A DNA stretch of 64,000 nucleotides, from the NCBI RefSeq assembly GCF_000017205.1, contig NC_009656.1, positions 4,654,001 through 4,718,000 of the forward strand. The letters run 5' to 3'. Origin of the DNA: Pseudomonas paraeruginosa PA7. Its GTDB lineage: Bacteria > Pseudomonadota > Gammaproteobacteria > Pseudomonadales > Pseudomonadaceae. A program made the translations under genes and the position numbers. Shown here piece after piece: positions 8,381-19,241 of the stretch; the stretch's first letter is position 1, and each line of letters starts with the position of its first letter. The notes below the pieces were generated by a model that saw only the letters and a program-made list of their open reading frames with translations, was not told where the DNA came from and searched no databases.

Positions 8381-9679
8381 TCAGTTCAGGTAAGGGGACC
8401 AGGAAGGCTCGCGCACATCGCCCTGAGCGGTAGGGAGAGGTATCCGTACGCGTCCGTTGATGGATACGAGCATCAGCACGCCCCGGTCCTGCTGGCGGGT
8501 GGCGTAGATTAGCATGGTGCCATTGGGCGCGACAGTGGGCGAATCGTCCAGGGTGGTGTTCGACAGCACCCGCAGATTGCCGCGCTGGAGGTCCTGGGCG
8601 GCGATCTGGAAGTTGGTGTAGCCCTGCTGGCGGTGAACCATCACCAGGGTCTTCTCGTCGGCCGAGAGTTTCGGGTTGGCGTTGTAGTTGCCGATGAAGG
8701 TCACCCGGTCCACGGCGCCGCTGCTCACGTTCATCTTGTAGATCTGCGGCTTGCCGCCACGGTCGGAGGTGAAGTACAGGGTGGAACCGTCCTTGCCCCA
8801 GAAAGGCTCGGTGTCGATCGCCAGGTTGTTGGTCAGGCGGCGCAGGGAGCGGCTGCCGAGATCCATCACGTAGATCTCCGGGTTACCGTCGCGCGACAGG
8901 ACGAAGGCCAGGCGATTGCCGTCCGGGGAGAACGCCGGAGCGCCGTTCAGGCCTTCGAAGTTGGTGATCTGCTCGCGGCGGCCGGTATCGACATACTGGA
9001 TGAAGATGCGCGGACGCTTCTGCTCGAAGGACACATAGGCGATGCGGCGGCCGTCCGGCGAGAAGCGCGGCGACACGATCGGCTCGCGCGACTGCAGCAG
9101 GGTCACCGGGCGCGCGCCGTCGTAGTCGGAACGCTGCAGGGTGTAGCGGGTGTTGTCGACCGAGAAACGCTCGGCGGTGACGTAGAGCATCTTGGTGGAG
9201 AACGCGCCCTTGATGCCGGTCAGCTTCTCGAACGACTGGTCGGCGATGTAGTGCGACATGTCGCGCAACTGGTCGGTGCTGCCGGTCACGCTGCCGGTCA
9301 GCACCTGCTGCTCGGTACCCACGTCGAACAGCGCGTACTGCACCTGCAGGCGGCCGCCGGCGGGCACGATGTTGCCCACCATCACGTAGTTCACGCCCAC
9401 CGCCTTCCAGTCACGGAAGATCACTTCGCTGGCCTGGGCCGGCTGGCTGATCATGTTCTGCCGGGGCAGCGGCTCGAAGTAACCCGAGTTGCGCAGGTCA
9501 TTGCCGATGATGTTGGACATGTCTTCCGGCAACACGTTGCCGCCCTGGAAGCCGAACGGCACCACGGCGATGGGAATGGCACGGTCGTTGCCGCTGGAGA
9601 TCACCAGCGGGTCGGCAGCCTGCGCAGCACCCGCCACCAGGGCCAGGGCAAACAGCGCAATGCGAATCAGGGTACTCAC
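8381..9679 (-). CDS. tolB: Tol-Pal periplasmic propeller protein TolB
   Basis: Periplasmic protein of 432 residues that mediates between Pal and the TolQRA motor. It has a signal peptide ending AQA (about 21), an N-terminal alpha/beta domain (about 25-160) and a C-terminal beta-propeller made of repeated [21 protein letters not shown] and [10 protein letters not shown] type blades. The start is GTG and overlaps the TGA of tolA (GTGA), so the two are translationally coupled. Confidence 0.96.
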   Translation of the reverse strand: MSTLIRIALFALALVAGAAQAADPLVISSGNDRAIPIAVVPFGFQGGNVLPEDMSNIIGNDLRNSGYFEPLPRQNMISQPAQASEVIFRDWKAVGVNYVMVGNIVPAGGRLQVQYALFDVGTEQQVLTGSVTGSTDQLRDMSHYIADQSFEKLTGIKGAFSTKMLYVTAERFSVDNTRYTLQRSDYDGARPVTLLQSREPIVSPRFSPDGRRIAYVSFEQKRPRIFIQYVDTGRREQITNFEGLNGAPAFSPDGNRLAFVLSRDGNPEIYVMDLGSRSLRRLTNNLAIDTEPFWGKDGSTLYFTSDRGGKPQIYKMNVSSGAVDRVTFIGNYNANPKLSADEKTLVMVHRQQGYTNFQIAAQDLQRGNLRVLSNTTLDDSPTVAPNGTMLIYATRQQDRGVLMLVSINGRVRIPLPTAQGDVREPSWSPYLN

Positions 9680-10713
9680 AGACTCAAATCCTCCGGTTTA
9701 AAGATGATGCGGCGCTGACGGTACAGACTGTCGAAGGTCGCCCGCGGCAGTTGCTGCATCTCGGGAATGCGGCCGACGTTGCGTACAGCCGCCACCGCCG
9801 AACTGTCGAACGGCTTGTCACCGCTCGAACGGCTGACGCTGGCGTTGGTGATGGTACCGTCCGGCAGCATTTCGATCAGTACTTCTACGCTCATTCCATT
9901 ACGCGCCGATGGAGGACGCCGCCACTGCTGGCTGACCAGGTTGACGATCAGGTCGTCAAGGCTGCCGGTGACCTCGCTGCCCACCTCGTCTGCCAGGGCC
10001 TGCTGGCGCTCGGTGGTATCAGAGAGCAGCTCGGCCAGGGCCTGGGCCTTCTTGTCCTCGGCGGCCTTGCGGGCTGCCGCGGCGGCAGCCGCCGCCTTCT
10101 TCTTGGCGGCCTCGACGGCGGCCTTCTTCTTCGCCGCCTCGGCTGCCGCTTTCTTCTTGGCTTCCTCGGCCGCTTTCTTCTTCGCGTCCTCGGCTTTCTT
10201 CGCCTGGTCGGCGGCCTTCTTCTTGGCCTCCTCTTCGGCGCGCTTCCTGGCTATGTCGGCTTGCTTCTTCTGTTCGGCGGCCTTGGCCTCGGCAGCCTTC
10301 TTGGCTTCATCGGCCTTCTTCGCCGCGGCGACTTTCTCGGCCTCCGCCTTTCGAGCCTCGTCAGCCTTCTTTTGTTCCGCCGCCTTCGCGGCGGCTACCT
10401 GCTGCTGTTGCAGCTTCTGCTGCTCGAGTTTCTGCTGTTCGAGCTTCTTCTGCTCGAGCTGCTCGACTTCATATTGCCTGGAGGCGGTCTTCTTCGCCTC
10501 GCCGGCGATCTTCTGGTTGGTCTGGGTGGTCGCCTGGCTCTTCGACTTGAGCTGGTAGAGCGTGGCCTGCACGATCGGCTTGGAGGGAGGAAGCTCCGGG
10601 GCAAACGCCCAGCTGACGAACAGCATGGCGAAGATCAGAACGTGCAGGACCACCGCCAGGACGACGGGCCAGAAATAACTCTCGGAAGGCGAGCGCTCGA
10701 ACTGTTGCTTCAA
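9676..10713 (-). CDS. tolA: Tol-Pal inner-membrane linker TolA
   Basis: Inner-membrane protein of 345 residues that reaches across the periplasm from TolQR to TolB/Pal. Domain I is one transmembrane helix (about 14-37). Domain II (about 65-235) is a long helical stretch rich in Ala, Lys, Glu and Gln ([17 protein letters not shown] repeats). Domain III (about 240-345) is the globular C-terminal domain ([17 protein letters not shown]). The start codon is TTG, directly after tolR. Copy number of the helical repeats commonly varies, so small length differences between strains are expected. The terminal GTGA overlaps tolB. Confidence 0.95.
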   Translation of the reverse strand: MKQQFERSPSESYFWPVVLAVVLHVLIFAMLFVSWAFAPELPPSKPIVQATLYQLKSKSQATTQTNQKIAGEAKKTASRQYEVEQLEQKKLEQQKLEQQKLQQQQVAAAKAAEQKKADEARKAEAEKVAAAKKADEAKKAAEAKAAEQKKQADIARKRAEEEAKKKAADQAKKAEDAKKKAAEEAKKKAAAEAAKKKAAVEAAKKKAAAAAAAARKAAEDKKAQALAELLSDTTERQQALADEVGSEVTGSLDDLIVNLVSQQWRRPPSARNGMSVEVLIEMLPDGTITNASVSRSSGDKPFDSSAVAAVRNVGRIPEMQQLPRATFDSLYRQRRIIFKPEDLSL

Positions 10714-10715
10714 GA

Positions 10716-11156
10716 TCAGGGAGCCTCGGTAATCAACCCGACATTGGGCACACCGGCCTGCTGCAAGGCACCCATGGCGCCAACCACCGCACCATAGTTC
10801 ACCGCCTTGTCGCCGCGGATGAATACCTGGGTGTCCGGACGGGCACTCATGATCTTGGTGACTGCATCGGTCATCTGTTCCAACGACACGGCGCTATCGG
10901 TCTGTTTTTCAGTATCCACTTCACTGCCGACGTTCCAGTAATAGGAACCGTCGGCCTTCACCGAAAGGGTCAGGACCTGCTTGTTGTTGTCCTGGGGCAG
11001 AGCCTCGCTGGACACCTTCGGCAGGTCGACCTTGACCCCCTGGTTGAGCATCGGTGCGGTCACCATGAAAATCACCAGCAGTACCAGCATCACGTCGATG
11101 TAAGGCACCACGTTCATTTCCGCGACCGGCTTGCGCTTGTGACGAACCCTTGCCAT
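10716..11156 (-). CDS. tolR: Tol-Pal motor subunit TolR
   Basis: Inner-membrane protein of 146 residues, related to ExbD, forming the proton channel of the Tol motor with TolQ. One transmembrane helix (about 18-38, PYIDVMLVLLVIFMVTAPM) carries the conserved proton-pathway aspartate. A periplasmic domain follows that contacts peptidoglycan. It starts at ATG, 22 bp after tolQ, and ends 2 bp before tolA. Confidence 0.95.
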   Translation of the reverse strand: MARVRHKRKPVAEMNVVPYIDVMLVLLVIFMVTAPMLNQGVKVDLPKVSSEALPQDNNKQVLTLSVKADGSYYWNVGSEVDTEKQTDSAVSLEQMTDAVTKIMSARPDTQVFIRGDKAVNYGAVVGAMGALQQAGVPNVGLITEAP

Positions 11157-11178
11157 ATCGGCTTACCTCTCAGTCGTC

Positions 11179-11874
11179 TTAGTCGTCGCTGGTGTGCACC
11201 TTGCGGTGCAGGATGGCCTGGAACTCGTCGGCGAAGGTGTAGTAGCGACCGATCAGCATCTCAGAACGCGCGGAGAAACGATTGTAGGCGATGACCGCCG
11301 GAATCGCGGCGAACAGGCCGATGGCGGTGGCGATCAGCGCCTCGGCGATACCCGGGGCGACGGTGGCCAGGGTAGCCTGCTGCACGGTGGCCAGGCCACG
11401 GAAGGAGTTCATGATACCCCAGACGGTACCGAACAGGCCGACGTACGGGCTGGTGGAGCCGACGGTTGCCAGGAACGGCAGACTGGCTTCGAGCTTCTCT
11501 TCCTCACGGGAAATCGCCACGCGCATGGCGCGCGCCACGCCTTCCATCACCGCGTCGGGATCGACGCCGGGCTGCTGGCGCAGGCGGGAGAACTCCTTGA
11601 AGCCGGCACGGAAGATCTGCTCGACGCCCGAGTCCGGGTCCGGGTTGCTACCGGCCTGGCGATACAACTTGGACAGGTCGATGCCCGACCAGAAGCGTTC
11701 CTCGAAGGCATCCAGCGCCTTCTTCGCGGCGCGCATGGCGTTGCCACGCTGGAAGATCATGATCCAGGATGTGACCGAGGCGGCCACGAGGGTCAGCATG
11801 ACCAGCTGCACCACGATACTGGCGTTGCTGATCAGGCTCCACATGGAGGTATGGTCGACGACGTTCGGTTCCAC
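11179..11874 (-). CDS. tolQ: Tol-Pal motor subunit TolQ
   Basis: Inner-membrane protein of 231 residues, related to ExbB and MotA, with three transmembrane helices (about 15-37, 135-160 and 168-195). The family core GLFGTVWGIMNSFRGLA and the pore segment around ATAIGLFAAIPAVIAYN are present. With TolR it uses the proton gradient to energise TolA. The frame is open upstream, but a GTG start preceded by AGGAG gives the standard length. It begins 1 bp after the ybgC stop. Confidence 0.95.
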   Translation of the reverse strand: MEPNVVDHTSMWSLISNASIVVQLVMLTLVAASVTSWIMIFQRGNAMRAAKKALDAFEERFWSGIDLSKLYRQAGSNPDPDSGVEQIFRAGFKEFSRLRQQPGVDPDAVMEGVARAMRVAISREEEKLEASLPFLATVGSTSPYVGLFGTVWGIMNSFRGLATVQQATLATVAPGIAEALIATAIGLFAAIPAVIAYNRFSARSEMLIGRYYTFADEFQAILHRKVHTSDD

Positions 11875-11875
11875 T

Positions 11876-12325
<450 letters not shown>

Positions 12326-12374
12326 CTAGAACCAAGTCCCGGCTTTGCCAATCGGCAATCGCCCACAAATGCAA

Positions 12375-13433
12375 TTAATTACCATCTTCAGACGTGAACA
12401 GATCCGACGTTACCCCCGGACCCAACCTTTTCGGAATATTCAGGCCAAAATGCAGGTAGGCGTGGCGGGTCACCACGCGTCCCCGTGGCGTCCGCATGAT
12501 GTAGCCCTGCTGGATCAGATAGGGCTCCAGTACATCCTCGATAGTGTGCCGCTCCTCGCTCAACGCCGCGGCGAGGTTGTCGATCCCCACCGGCCCGCCA
12601 TCGAACTTGTCGATCATGGTCAGCAACAGACGCCGGTCGAGGTGGTCGAAGCCACGCTCGTCGACATCGAGCAGGTTCAGCGCCTTGTCGGCGATCACCC
12701 GGGTGATGTCGCCTTGCCCGCGGACTTCGGCGAAATCCCGCACCCGCCGCAGCAGGCGGTTGGCGATACGCGGCGTGCCACGGGCGCGCTTGGCGATTTC
12801 CGCGGCGCCCTGCGTTTCGATCTGCAGGCCGAGTATGCCCGCCGAGCGACTGACGATGGTCGCCAGGTCCTCGACGTTGTAGAACTCCAGGCGTTGTACG
12901 ATGCCGAAGCGATCGCGCAACGGGTTGGTCAGCATGCCGGCGCGCGTGGTCGCGCCGACCAGGGTGAACGGTGGCAGGTCCAGCTTGATCGAGCGGGCTG
13001 CGGGGCCTTCGCCGATCATGATGTCCAGCTGGAAATCTTCCATGGCCGGATACAGCACTTCCTCGACGATGGGCGAAAGACGGTGGATCTCGTCGACGAA
13101 CAGGACATCGCCGGCCTCCAGGTTGGTCAGCAGTGCGGCGAGATCGCCGGGACGCTCCAGCACCGGCCCGGAGGTGCTCTTGATCGAAACACCCATTTCC
13201 TGGGCGATGATATTCGCCAGGGTCGTCTTGCCCAGTCCCGGCGGACCGAAGATCAGCGTATGGTCGAGCGCCTCCTGGCGGCCACGGGCGGCATGGATGA
13301 ACAACTCCATCTGCTCGCGCACGCTGGGCTGGCCGATGTAGTCGGCCAGTTTCAGCGGGCGGATGGCGCGGTCCAGCTGCTCTTCACGTTCGCGACCGGA
13401 AACGGCGGATATAAGGCGATCAGGCTCGATCAT
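12375..13433 (-). CDS. ruvB: Holliday junction branch migration helicase RuvB
   Basis: AAA+ motor of 352 residues that drives branch migration of Holliday junctions with RuvA. Walker A is GPPGLGKTT (about 65-73), Walker B is LFVDEIHRL, sensor 1 lies in LVGATTRAG, and the winged-helix C-terminal domain ends about residue 335. It starts at ATG, 10 bp after ruvA. Confidence 0.97.
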   Translation of the reverse strand: MIEPDRLISAVSGREREEQLDRAIRPLKLADYIGQPSVREQMELFIHAARGRQEALDHTLIFGPPGLGKTTLANIIAQEMGVSIKSTSGPVLERPGDLAALLTNLEAGDVLFVDEIHRLSPIVEEVLYPAMEDFQLDIMIGEGPAARSIKLDLPPFTLVGATTRAGMLTNPLRDRFGIVQRLEFYNVEDLATIVSRSAGILGLQIETQGAAEIAKRARGTPRIANRLLRRVRDFAEVRGQGDITRVIADKALNLLDVDERGFDHLDRRLLLTMIDKFDGGPVGIDNLAAALSEERHTIEDVLEPYLIQQGYIMRTPRGRVVTRHAYLHFGLNIPKRLGPGVTSDLFTSEDGN

Positions 13434-13443
13434 CGGGCGCTAC

Positions 13444-14049
13444 CTAGACCATGCCCTTGAGGGCCTGACGGATCATTTCTTCGCTGGACAAATCCTCTCC
13501 CGGTACGGCTGCGACGGCACGGCTGGCTTCCTGTGGCTTGAAGCCCAGGGCGATCAGCGCGCTGACCGCATCGGCCTCCGCGCTTGAGACTGTAGCGCTA
13601 GCGCGGGGTTCCATCACCAACGGCGCAATGGTGGGCATGTTTTCCCAGGCCTTGAAACGGTCCTTCAATTCGACCAGCAGGCGCTCGGCCGTTTTCTTGC
13701 CGACGCCGGGAATCTTCACCAGGGTGGAAGTATCCTGCGCCTGCACGCAACGCACCAGCTCGTCCACTTCCAGGCCCGACATCAGCGCCAGGGCCAGCTT
13801 CGGCCCCACCCCATTGAGCCGGATCAGTTCGCGGAACAGCTCTCGCTCGCGCTTTTCGGCGAAACCATAGAGCAAGTGCGCATCCTCACGCACAACCAGA
13901 TGCGTATGCAAGGTCACCGGCTCGCCCACCGAAGGGAGCCGATAGAGGGTCGTCATCGGCACCTCCACCTCATAGCCGACGCCATTCACATCCAGGATCA
14001 GGTGCGGCGGCTGCTTCTCCGCCAGGGTGCCACGCAAGCGTCCGATCAC
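13444..14049 (-). CDS. ruvA: Holliday junction DNA-binding protein RuvA
   Basis: Protein of 201 residues that binds the four-way junction as a tetramer and loads RuvB. The N-terminal OB-fold (about 1-62) is followed by helix-hairpin-helix motifs ([15 protein letters not shown] and [16 protein letters not shown]) and a C-terminal three-helix domain (about 150-201) that contacts RuvB. The start codon is GTG. It sits between ruvC and ruvB, forming a ruvCAB cluster. Confidence 0.96.
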   Translation of the reverse strand: MIGRLRGTLAEKQPPHLILDVNGVGYEVEVPMTTLYRLPSVGEPVTLHTHLVVREDAHLLYGFAEKRERELFRELIRLNGVGPKLALALMSGLEVDELVRCVQAQDTSTLVKIPGVGKKTAERLLVELKDRFKAWENMPTIAPLVMEPRASATVSSAEADAVSALIALGFKPQEASRAVAAVPGEDLSSEEMIRQALKGMV

Positions 14050-14065
14050 GACGAGCTTTCCTTAT

Positions 14066-14590
14066 TCAAAGACGCAGGCGCCCGCCGCGACGGCGCGCGC
14101 CCACCAGGCCATGGGGGACCAGGCTCTGCTGGGTATGGGCATGACACAGGGCGATGGCCAGGGCGTCCGAGGCATCGATCTGCGGTTTCTGGGTCAGTTT
14201 CAGCAGGTGCATGACCATCATCTGCACCTGCTGCTTGTCCGCGCCACCAGTGCCGACCACGGCCTGCTTGACCTGTGACGCGGTGTATTCCGCCACGCTC
14301 AGCCCCTCCTCCATCGCCGCGACGATAGCCGCGCCGCGCGCCTGGCCGAGTTTCAGGGCCGAGTCGGCATTGCGCGCCATGAACACCTGCTCGATGCTCA
14401 AGGTTGTCGGGCCGTGGGTGCGGATCACCTCGCGGACGCTGCGGAACACCACCTGCAGACGCTCGTGCAAGGGGCCGTTGCCGGTCCGGATGCATCCCGA
14501 CGCCACGTACTCGCAGCCGCGCGCCGTTTCCCGCACCACGCCGAAGCCAGTGATACGCGAACCGGGGTCAATCCCTAGAATCAAAGTCAT
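14066..14590 (-). CDS. ruvC: Crossover junction endodeoxyribonuclease RuvC
   Basis: Holliday junction resolvase of 174 residues with an RNase H-like fold. The first catalytic aspartate is in ILGIDPGSR (Asp7), a catalytic Glu is in LSIEQVF, and further acidic residues are in [12 protein letters not shown]. It is the first gene of ruvCAB, 16 bp before ruvA. Confidence 0.96.
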   Translation of the reverse strand: MTLILGIDPGSRITGFGVVRETARGCEYVASGCIRTGNGPLHERLQVVFRSVREVIRTHGPTTLSIEQVFMARNADSALKLGQARGAAIVAAMEEGLSVAEYTASQVKQAVVGTGGADKQQVQMMVMHLLKLTQKPQIDASDALAIALCHAHTQQSLVPHGLVGARRRGGRLRL

Positions 14591-14602
14591 AAGCTGGATA
14601 CT

Positions 14603-14653
14603 AAAAGCCGGAAGCGGGGATCGAACGCGTCAAGCGTACCCCACTTCCGGCTT
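14603..14653 (-). terminator. Large hairpin between pmpR and ruvC
   Basis: The arms 14605-14614 (AAGCCGGAAG) and 14644-14653 (CTTCCGGCTT) pair perfectly, and an inner GGGG/CCCC extends the stem. On the minus strand it is followed by TTTTAG. It probably ends pmpR transcripts before ruvCAB; the short T run makes it a moderate call. Confidence 0.6.
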
Positions 14654-14674
14654 CGCGTTATCGCTCCGCTCGGC

Positions 14675-15421
14675 TCAGCCGAGTTGCGCCATTACGTCGT
14701 CCGGGATATCGGCATTGGAATAGACGTTCTGCACGTCGTCCAGGTCCTCGAGCATGTCGATCAGTTTGAGCACCTTCTGCGCGGTTTCCAGGTCCAGGGT
14801 CGCGGTGGTCGACGGGATCATCGTGACTTCGGCTTCATCGCCCTTGAAACCGGCGGCGGTCAGCGCCTCGTTCACCGAGATGAAGTCGGCGAAGGTGGTG
14901 AAGACGTCGATCGAGCCATCGTCGTTCACCACCACGTCGTCGGCGCCGGCCTCCAGGGCGGCATCCATCAGAGCCTCCTCGTCCACGCCGGGGGCGAAGC
15001 TGATCTGCCCCTTGCGCTCGAACATGTAGGCCACCGAGCCGTCGGTACCCAGGTTGCCGCCGCACTTGCTGAAGGCATGCCGCACTTCGGCGGCGGTACG
15101 GTTGCGGTTGTCGGTCATCGCCTCGACGATGATCGCCACGCCGCTCGGCGCATAGCCTTCATAGGACAGCTCGACCATGTTGTCGGCGTCGTTCGAGCCG
15201 ACGCCGCGGGCGATGGCGCGGTCGATGGTGTCGCGGGTCATGTTGGCGGTCAGCGCCTTGTCCACGGCCAGGCGCAGACGCGGGTTGTCCGCCGGAACGC
15301 CGCCGCCCTGCTTCGCAGCGACGGTCAGCTCACGGATCAGCTTGGTGAAGATCTTGCCTTTCTTGGCATCTTGCCGCTCTTTGCGGTGCTTGATGTTGGC
15401 CCATTTAGAATGACCAGCCAT
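14675..15421 (-). CDS. pmpR: YebC/TACO1-family regulator PmpR
   Basis: Protein of 248 residues of the YebC family, with the canonical start [23 protein letters not shown]. In P. aeruginosa the homologue PmpR is reported to repress pqsR and so quinolone quorum sensing. Other YebC-family members act in translation of proline-rich stretches, so both roles are possible. Length and sequence are typical. It lies 66 bp downstream of aspS on the same strand and may be co-transcribed. Confidence 0.93.
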   Translation of the reverse strand: MAGHSKWANIKHRKERQDAKKGKIFTKLIRELTVAAKQGGGVPADNPRLRLAVDKALTANMTRDTIDRAIARGVGSNDADNMVELSYEGYAPSGVAIIVEAMTDNRNRTAAEVRHAFSKCGGNLGTDGSVAYMFERKGQISFAPGVDEEALMDAALEAGADDVVVNDDGSIDVFTTFADFISVNEALTAAGFKGDEAEVTMIPSTTATLDLETAQKVLKLIDMLEDLDDVQNVYSNADIPDDVMAQLG

Positions 15422-15487
15422 AACTCACTCCGTATTGCTCTTTCGGCGGAAGGCGCCGCGTGCGACGCCATCGCAGGTTGATTCGAA

Positions 15488-17263
15488 TCACTCGGCCTTC
15501 GGCTGCTCGCGCAGGCGGATGTGCAGTTCGCGCAGGGCCTTGCCGTCCACCGAGCCCGGAGCCTGGGTCATGACGTCGCCGGCGCTCTGGGTTTTCGGGA
15601 AGGCGATCACTTCGCGGATCGAGGACGCGCCGGTCATCAACATGACCAGGCGATCCAGGCCGAAGGCCAGGCCGCCGTGCGGAGGCGCGCCGTACTTGAG
15701 CGCGTCGAGCAGGAAGCCGAACTTCTCTTCCTGTTCCGCCTCATCGATGCCCAGCACGCGGAACACCGCCTGCTGCATGGCCTTGTCGTGGATACGGATG
15801 GAACCGCCGCCCAGCTCGGTGCCGTTGAGCACCATGTCGTAGGCGCGGGACAATGCCGCGCCCGGATTGGCTTCCAGCTCGGCCGGGGTGCACTTGGGCG
15901 AGGTGAACGGGTGGTGCAGGGCGGACAGCGAGCCGTCGTCGTTCTCCTCGAACATCGGGAAGTCCACGACCCACATCGGCGCCCACTCCTTGGTCAGCAG
16001 CTTGAGGTCATGGCCGACCTTGATCCGCAGTGCGCCCAGGGCGTCGCAGACGATCCTGGCCTTGTCGGCGCCGAAGAAGACGATGTCGCCATCCACCGCG
16101 CCGACGCGATCGAGGATCACGTTCAGGTTGGCCTCGGGAATGAACTTGACGATCGGCGACTGCAGCCCTTCCACGCCCTTGGCGCGCTCGTTGACCTTGA
16201 TATAGGCCAGGCCCTTGGCGCCATAGATGCCGACGAACTTGGTGTAGTCGTCGATCTGGCTGCGCGGCATGGAAGCGGCACCCGGCACGCGCAGCGCGGC
16301 GACACGGCCCTTCGGATCGTTGGCCGGGCCGGAGAAGACCTTGAATTCGACTTCCTGCAACTGGTCGGCGACGTCGACCAGCTCCAGCGGGATGCGCAGA
16401 TCGGGCTTGTCCGAACCGTAGCGGCGCATGGCCTCTTCGAACGGCATGTGCGGGAACTCGTCGAACTCGACGCCCAGGACTTCCTTGAACAGCTGGCGCA
16501 CCATCTTCTCGGTGATGGCGATGATGTCGCTCTCGTCGAGGAAGCTGGTCTCGATGTCGATCTGGGTGAATTCCGGCTGGCGGTCGGCGCGCAGGTCCTC
16601 GTCGCGGAAGCACTTGGCGATCTGGTAGTAGCGATCGAAGCCGGCGACCATCAGCAGTTGCTTGAACAGCTGGGGCGACTGCGGAAGGGCGAAGAAATGG
16701 CCCGGGTAGGTGCGGCTCGGCACCAGGTAATCGCGCGCGCCTTCGGGGGTCGGACGGCCGAGGATCGGCGTCTCGACATCGAGGAAGCCGTTGTCGTCCA
16801 GGTAGCGGCGGATGCTGCTGGTGATGCGCGCGCGCAGTTTCAGCTTGGCGGCCATTTCCGGGCGACGCAGGTCGATGAAGCGGTAACGCAGGCGGGTTTC
16901 CTCACCCACGTCGGAATATTCGTCCAACGGGAACGGCGGGGTCTCGGCCTGGTTCAGTACCTCCAGCTCATAGCCCAGCACTTCGATGGAGCCGGAAGCC
17001 ATGTTCGGGTTGCGCGCACCTTCCGGACGCAGGCGTACCCTGCCGGTGATCTTCACCACGAATTCGCTGCGTACCCGGTCGGCCTTGGCGAAGGTCTCCG
17101 CGCGATCCGGGTCGAACACCACCTGGGCCAGCCCTTCGCGATCGCGCACATCGAGGAAGATCACTCCACCATGGTCGCGACGGCGATGAACCCAGCCGCA
17201 AAGGGTGACTTCCTGGCCGTCCAGGCTCTCGTTCAGTTGGCCGCAATAGTGGCTGCGCATCAT
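15488..17263 (-). CDS. aspS: Aspartyl-tRNA synthetase (probably non-discriminating)
   Basis: Class IIb aminoacyl-tRNA synthetase of 591 residues. An N-terminal OB-fold anticodon-binding domain (about 1-105) is followed by motif 2 ([16 protein letters not shown]), a GAD insertion domain (about 290-420) and motif 3 ([13 protein letters not shown]). P. aeruginosa is known to lack AsnRS and to use a non-discriminating AspRS with GatCAB to make Asn-tRNA; that assignment is from family knowledge. The upstream frame is open, but MMRSHYCGQ is the standard start. pmpR follows. Confidence 0.97.
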   Translation of the reverse strand: MMRSHYCGQLNESLDGQEVTLCGWVHRRRDHGGVIFLDVRDREGLAQVVFDPDRAETFAKADRVRSEFVVKITGRVRLRPEGARNPNMASGSIEVLGYELEVLNQAETPPFPLDEYSDVGEETRLRYRFIDLRRPEMAAKLKLRARITSSIRRYLDDNGFLDVETPILGRPTPEGARDYLVPSRTYPGHFFALPQSPQLFKQLLMVAGFDRYYQIAKCFRDEDLRADRQPEFTQIDIETSFLDESDIIAITEKMVRQLFKEVLGVEFDEFPHMPFEEAMRRYGSDKPDLRIPLELVDVADQLQEVEFKVFSGPANDPKGRVAALRVPGAASMPRSQIDDYTKFVGIYGAKGLAYIKVNERAKGVEGLQSPIVKFIPEANLNVILDRVGAVDGDIVFFGADKARIVCDALGALRIKVGHDLKLLTKEWAPMWVVDFPMFEENDDGSLSALHHPFTSPKCTPAELEANPGAALSRAYDMVLNGTELGGGSIRIHDKAMQQAVFRVLGIDEAEQEEKFGFLLDALKYGAPPHGGLAFGLDRLVMLMTGASSIREVIAFPKTQSAGDVMTQAPGSVDGKALRELHIRLREQPKAE

Positions 17264-17695
17264 GGTGTGGTTCGCTTCTCGTAAGTCTTGGATTCTGTGG
17301 AGCCGCCGGCTGCCTGGCGACCATTGCCGGACTCTCCGGCCCTGACCGAGCACCGGCACCCTCGGCACGCCCCGGAAGGGCATCCCCCGCGCTGCCCGGT
17401 GAACGGCAACGGCGAAGCACCCGATCCGGGTTCACTTCGCATTGAAGGCGGGGATTATAGCCTGAAAAATCCATGGCTTGCAGCCAGCCCGGCAGCCGCG
17501 AGCCGGGCGGCATCGATGCGGCGCGGGAACGATTCGCCTGACCCTGCGAACCATTCTTTCAACCTCGCAGTCGGAATAGTTTCTCCCTATCGCCGTCTTT
17601 GACATAGACCAAGAGCGCCGGGAAAAACCCTGTGTTAGCCTGAACCCAACTATTTCGGAATGCCCCATTCACAGGCCGACTGAAAGGAGAACGCC
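17264..17695. other. Divergent intergenic region aspS / dps
   Basis: 432 bp without a convincing gene. On the minus strand a perfect TATAAT (17459-17454) lies about 190 bp upstream of aspS and is its likely -10 box, with only a weak -35. On the plus strand a TTGACA (17599-17604) precedes dps, but no good -10 follows at the right distance. Confidence 0.5.
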
Positions 17696-18166
17696 ATGGA
17701 AATCAATATCGGAATCGGCGAACAGGACCGCGCAGCCATCGCCGAGGGTCTGTCCCGGCTGCTGGCCGACACCTACACCCTTTACCTGAAAACCCACAAT
17801 TTCCACTGGAACGTCACCGGTCCGATGTTCAATACCCTGCACCTGATGTTCGAGGGGCAGTACACCGAACTGGCCGTCGCGGTGGACGACATCGCCGAGC
17901 GCATCCGCGCCCTCGGCTTCCCGGCCCCCGGCACCTACGCGGCCTACGCGCGCCTGTCTTCGATCAAGGAAGAGGAAGGCGTTCCGGAAGCCGAGGAAAT
18001 GATCCGGCAACTGGTCCAGGGTCAGGAAGCCGTGGTGCGCACAGCCCGTAGCATCTTCCCGCTCCTGGACAAGGTCAGCGACGAACCCACCGCCGACCTG
18101 CTCACCCAGCGCATGCAGGTCCACGAAAAGACCGCCTGGATGCTGCGCAGCCTGCTGGCCAGCTGA
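17696..18166 (+). CDS. dps: Dps-like ferritin (DNA protection during starvation)
   Basis: Cytoplasmic mini-ferritin of 156 residues that oxidises and stores iron. The ferroxidase signature is clear: [10 protein letters not shown] (about 37-46), then [24 protein letters not shown]. The C-terminus (THVHEKTAW-type helix) ends without the Lys-rich tail that some Dps proteins use for DNA binding. The start follows AAAGGAGAACGCC. It is a single-gene unit divergent from aspS. Confidence 0.92.
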   Translation: MEINIGIGEQDRAAIAEGLSRLLADTYTLYLKTHNFHWNVTGPMFNTLHLMFEGQYTELAVAVDDIAERIRALGFPAPGTYAAYARLSSIKEEEGVPEAEEMIRQLVQGQEAVVRTARSIFPLLDKVSDEPTADLLTQRMQVHEKTAWMLRSLLAS

Positions 18167-18370
18167 CCGCCCCGCAGATGTCAGGCAGGGTCCGCTGCGG
18201 GACCCTGCCGTCACCTTCAAGCGACTGATTTGAGTAGCCTCCCGCTTTCCTGTTAAATAGCCGCCGTGCGTTACGCGCATAGGCCGGCCGTCCTTCCGCC
18301 CCCTTCGTTTCATGCAGCGAAGCGCTGTCCGGCTACTTGATCGTTACCCCATCAAGGTGAACTCATTGAC

Positions 18371-18982
18371 ATGTTGAAAATCGTCCTTCTGGTCACGGGC
18401 GTCGCCGCCCTATTGCTTTCCTTCATTCCCAGCCTAAGAACCGAAGCCACACCCTTCCTGCAACACCCCGATGCCATCTACCTGGCCATCCTCGGCCTGA
18501 CCAACCTGCTGTTCGCCCCCACGCTGCACGCGACCCAACCCACCCGCCCGCTTCAGGCCGGAGCCGCGGCACTGCTGGTGCTTGGCGTCGTCCTGCAGGC
18601 GCTGATCCTGCTCGCGCCGCTGCCCACCATCGCCGACCAGCCCGCCGTCATCCTCCCGCTGCTCAGCCTGGCACTGGCGACGGCCCTGCAGTTGGCAGGC
18701 AGCCTCAAGCCCGGCCGCACCCCGGCTCGCGGCAGCGTCCCCGTACCGACCACCGGCAACCAGGATGCGGGCAATCGCGAAACGGGCACCGTGAAGTGGT
18801 TCAACACATCCAAGGGCTTCGGCTTCATTTCGCGGGACTCGGGAGAAGATATCTTCGTCCACTTCCGCGCAATTCGTGGCGAAGGCCACCGCATTCTCAT
18901 CGAGGGTCAGCGCGTGGAGTTCTCGGTGGTACAGCGCGACAAGGGCCTGCAGGCGGAGGACGTGATCGCCTCGCGCCGCTGA
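18371..18982 (+). CDS. Membrane-anchored cold-shock domain protein
   Basis: Protein of 203 residues with two parts. The N-terminal half (about 1-115) has four hydrophobic segments that look like membrane helices ([61 protein letters not shown]). The C-terminal part (about 138-203) is a cold-shock nucleic-acid-binding domain with RNP1 (KGFGFI) and RNP2 (DIFVHF) motifs. An RNA/ssDNA-binding domain tethered to the inner membrane is the simplest reading. The partner RNA is unknown. A bidirectional terminator follows. Confidence 0.88.
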   Translation: MLKIVLLVTGVAALLLSFIPSLRTEATPFLQHPDAIYLAILGLTNLLFAPTLHATQPTRPLQAGAAALLVLGVVLQALILLAPLPTIADQPAVILPLLSLALATALQLAGSLKPGRTPARGSVPVPTTGNQDAGNRETGTVKWFNTSKGFGFISRDSGEDIFVHFRAIRGEGHRILIEGQRVEFSVVQRDKGLQAEDVIASRR

Positions 18983-18996
18983 CCGCCCCGGGAAAC

Positions 18997-19024
18997 AAAA
19001 AACCCGCCGACTGGCGGGTTTTTT
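18997..19024. terminator. Bidirectional Rho-independent terminator
   Basis: The stem AACCCGCC (19001-19008) / GGCGGGTT (19013-19020) has a T run after it on the plus strand and an A run before it. It separates the convergent cold-shock gene and slyX. Confidence 0.88.
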
Positions 19025-19031
19025 CTGCGAC

Positions 19032-19241
19032 TCAATAATGCGGCGGCGGGGCCTCGTCTTCCTCCACCCCACCGACCAGCCCCTGGACATCCTCCAGGCG
19101 CTTGATCAGCGCGGCCACCTGCAGCTGCAAGCGCTCGATGCTGCGCTGCTGCTCCACCACCACCTCGTTCAGCGCCTGCAGGGTGTCGTCCTGGAAAGCC
19201 TGGCGGCATTCCAGGTCGTCCATCCGCGACTCCAGCTCCAT
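19032..19241 (-). CDS. slyX: SlyX family protein
   Basis: Short coiled-coil protein of 69 residues ([19 protein letters not shown]... ending APPPHY), typical in length and with the characteristic ending rich in Pro and His. The molecular function of SlyX is not established. It starts immediately after the stop codon of the upstream HIT gene (TAG followed directly by ATG), so the two are translationally coupled. Confidence 0.88.
   Translation of the reverse strand: MELESRMDDLECRQAFQDDTLQALNEVVVEQQRSIERLQLQVAALIKRLEDVQGLVGGVEEDEAPPPHY

Noticed and set aside
10000..10480. Repetitive DNA in tolA considered as a tandem-repeat or CRISPR-like array
   Set aside because: The repetition follows from Ala/Lys/Glu codons of the TolA helical domain; there are no spacers and no regular repeat unit.
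14615..14642. T-arm-like GGATCGAAC within the pmpR-ruvC hairpin, considered as a tRNA fragment
   Set aside because: No acceptor, D or anticodon arm is present; the sequence is simply the loop of the terminator-like hairpin.
15521..17284. 587-codon open frame antisense to aspS
   Set aside because: Complement of a confidently identified synthetase; composition is typical of a shadow frame.
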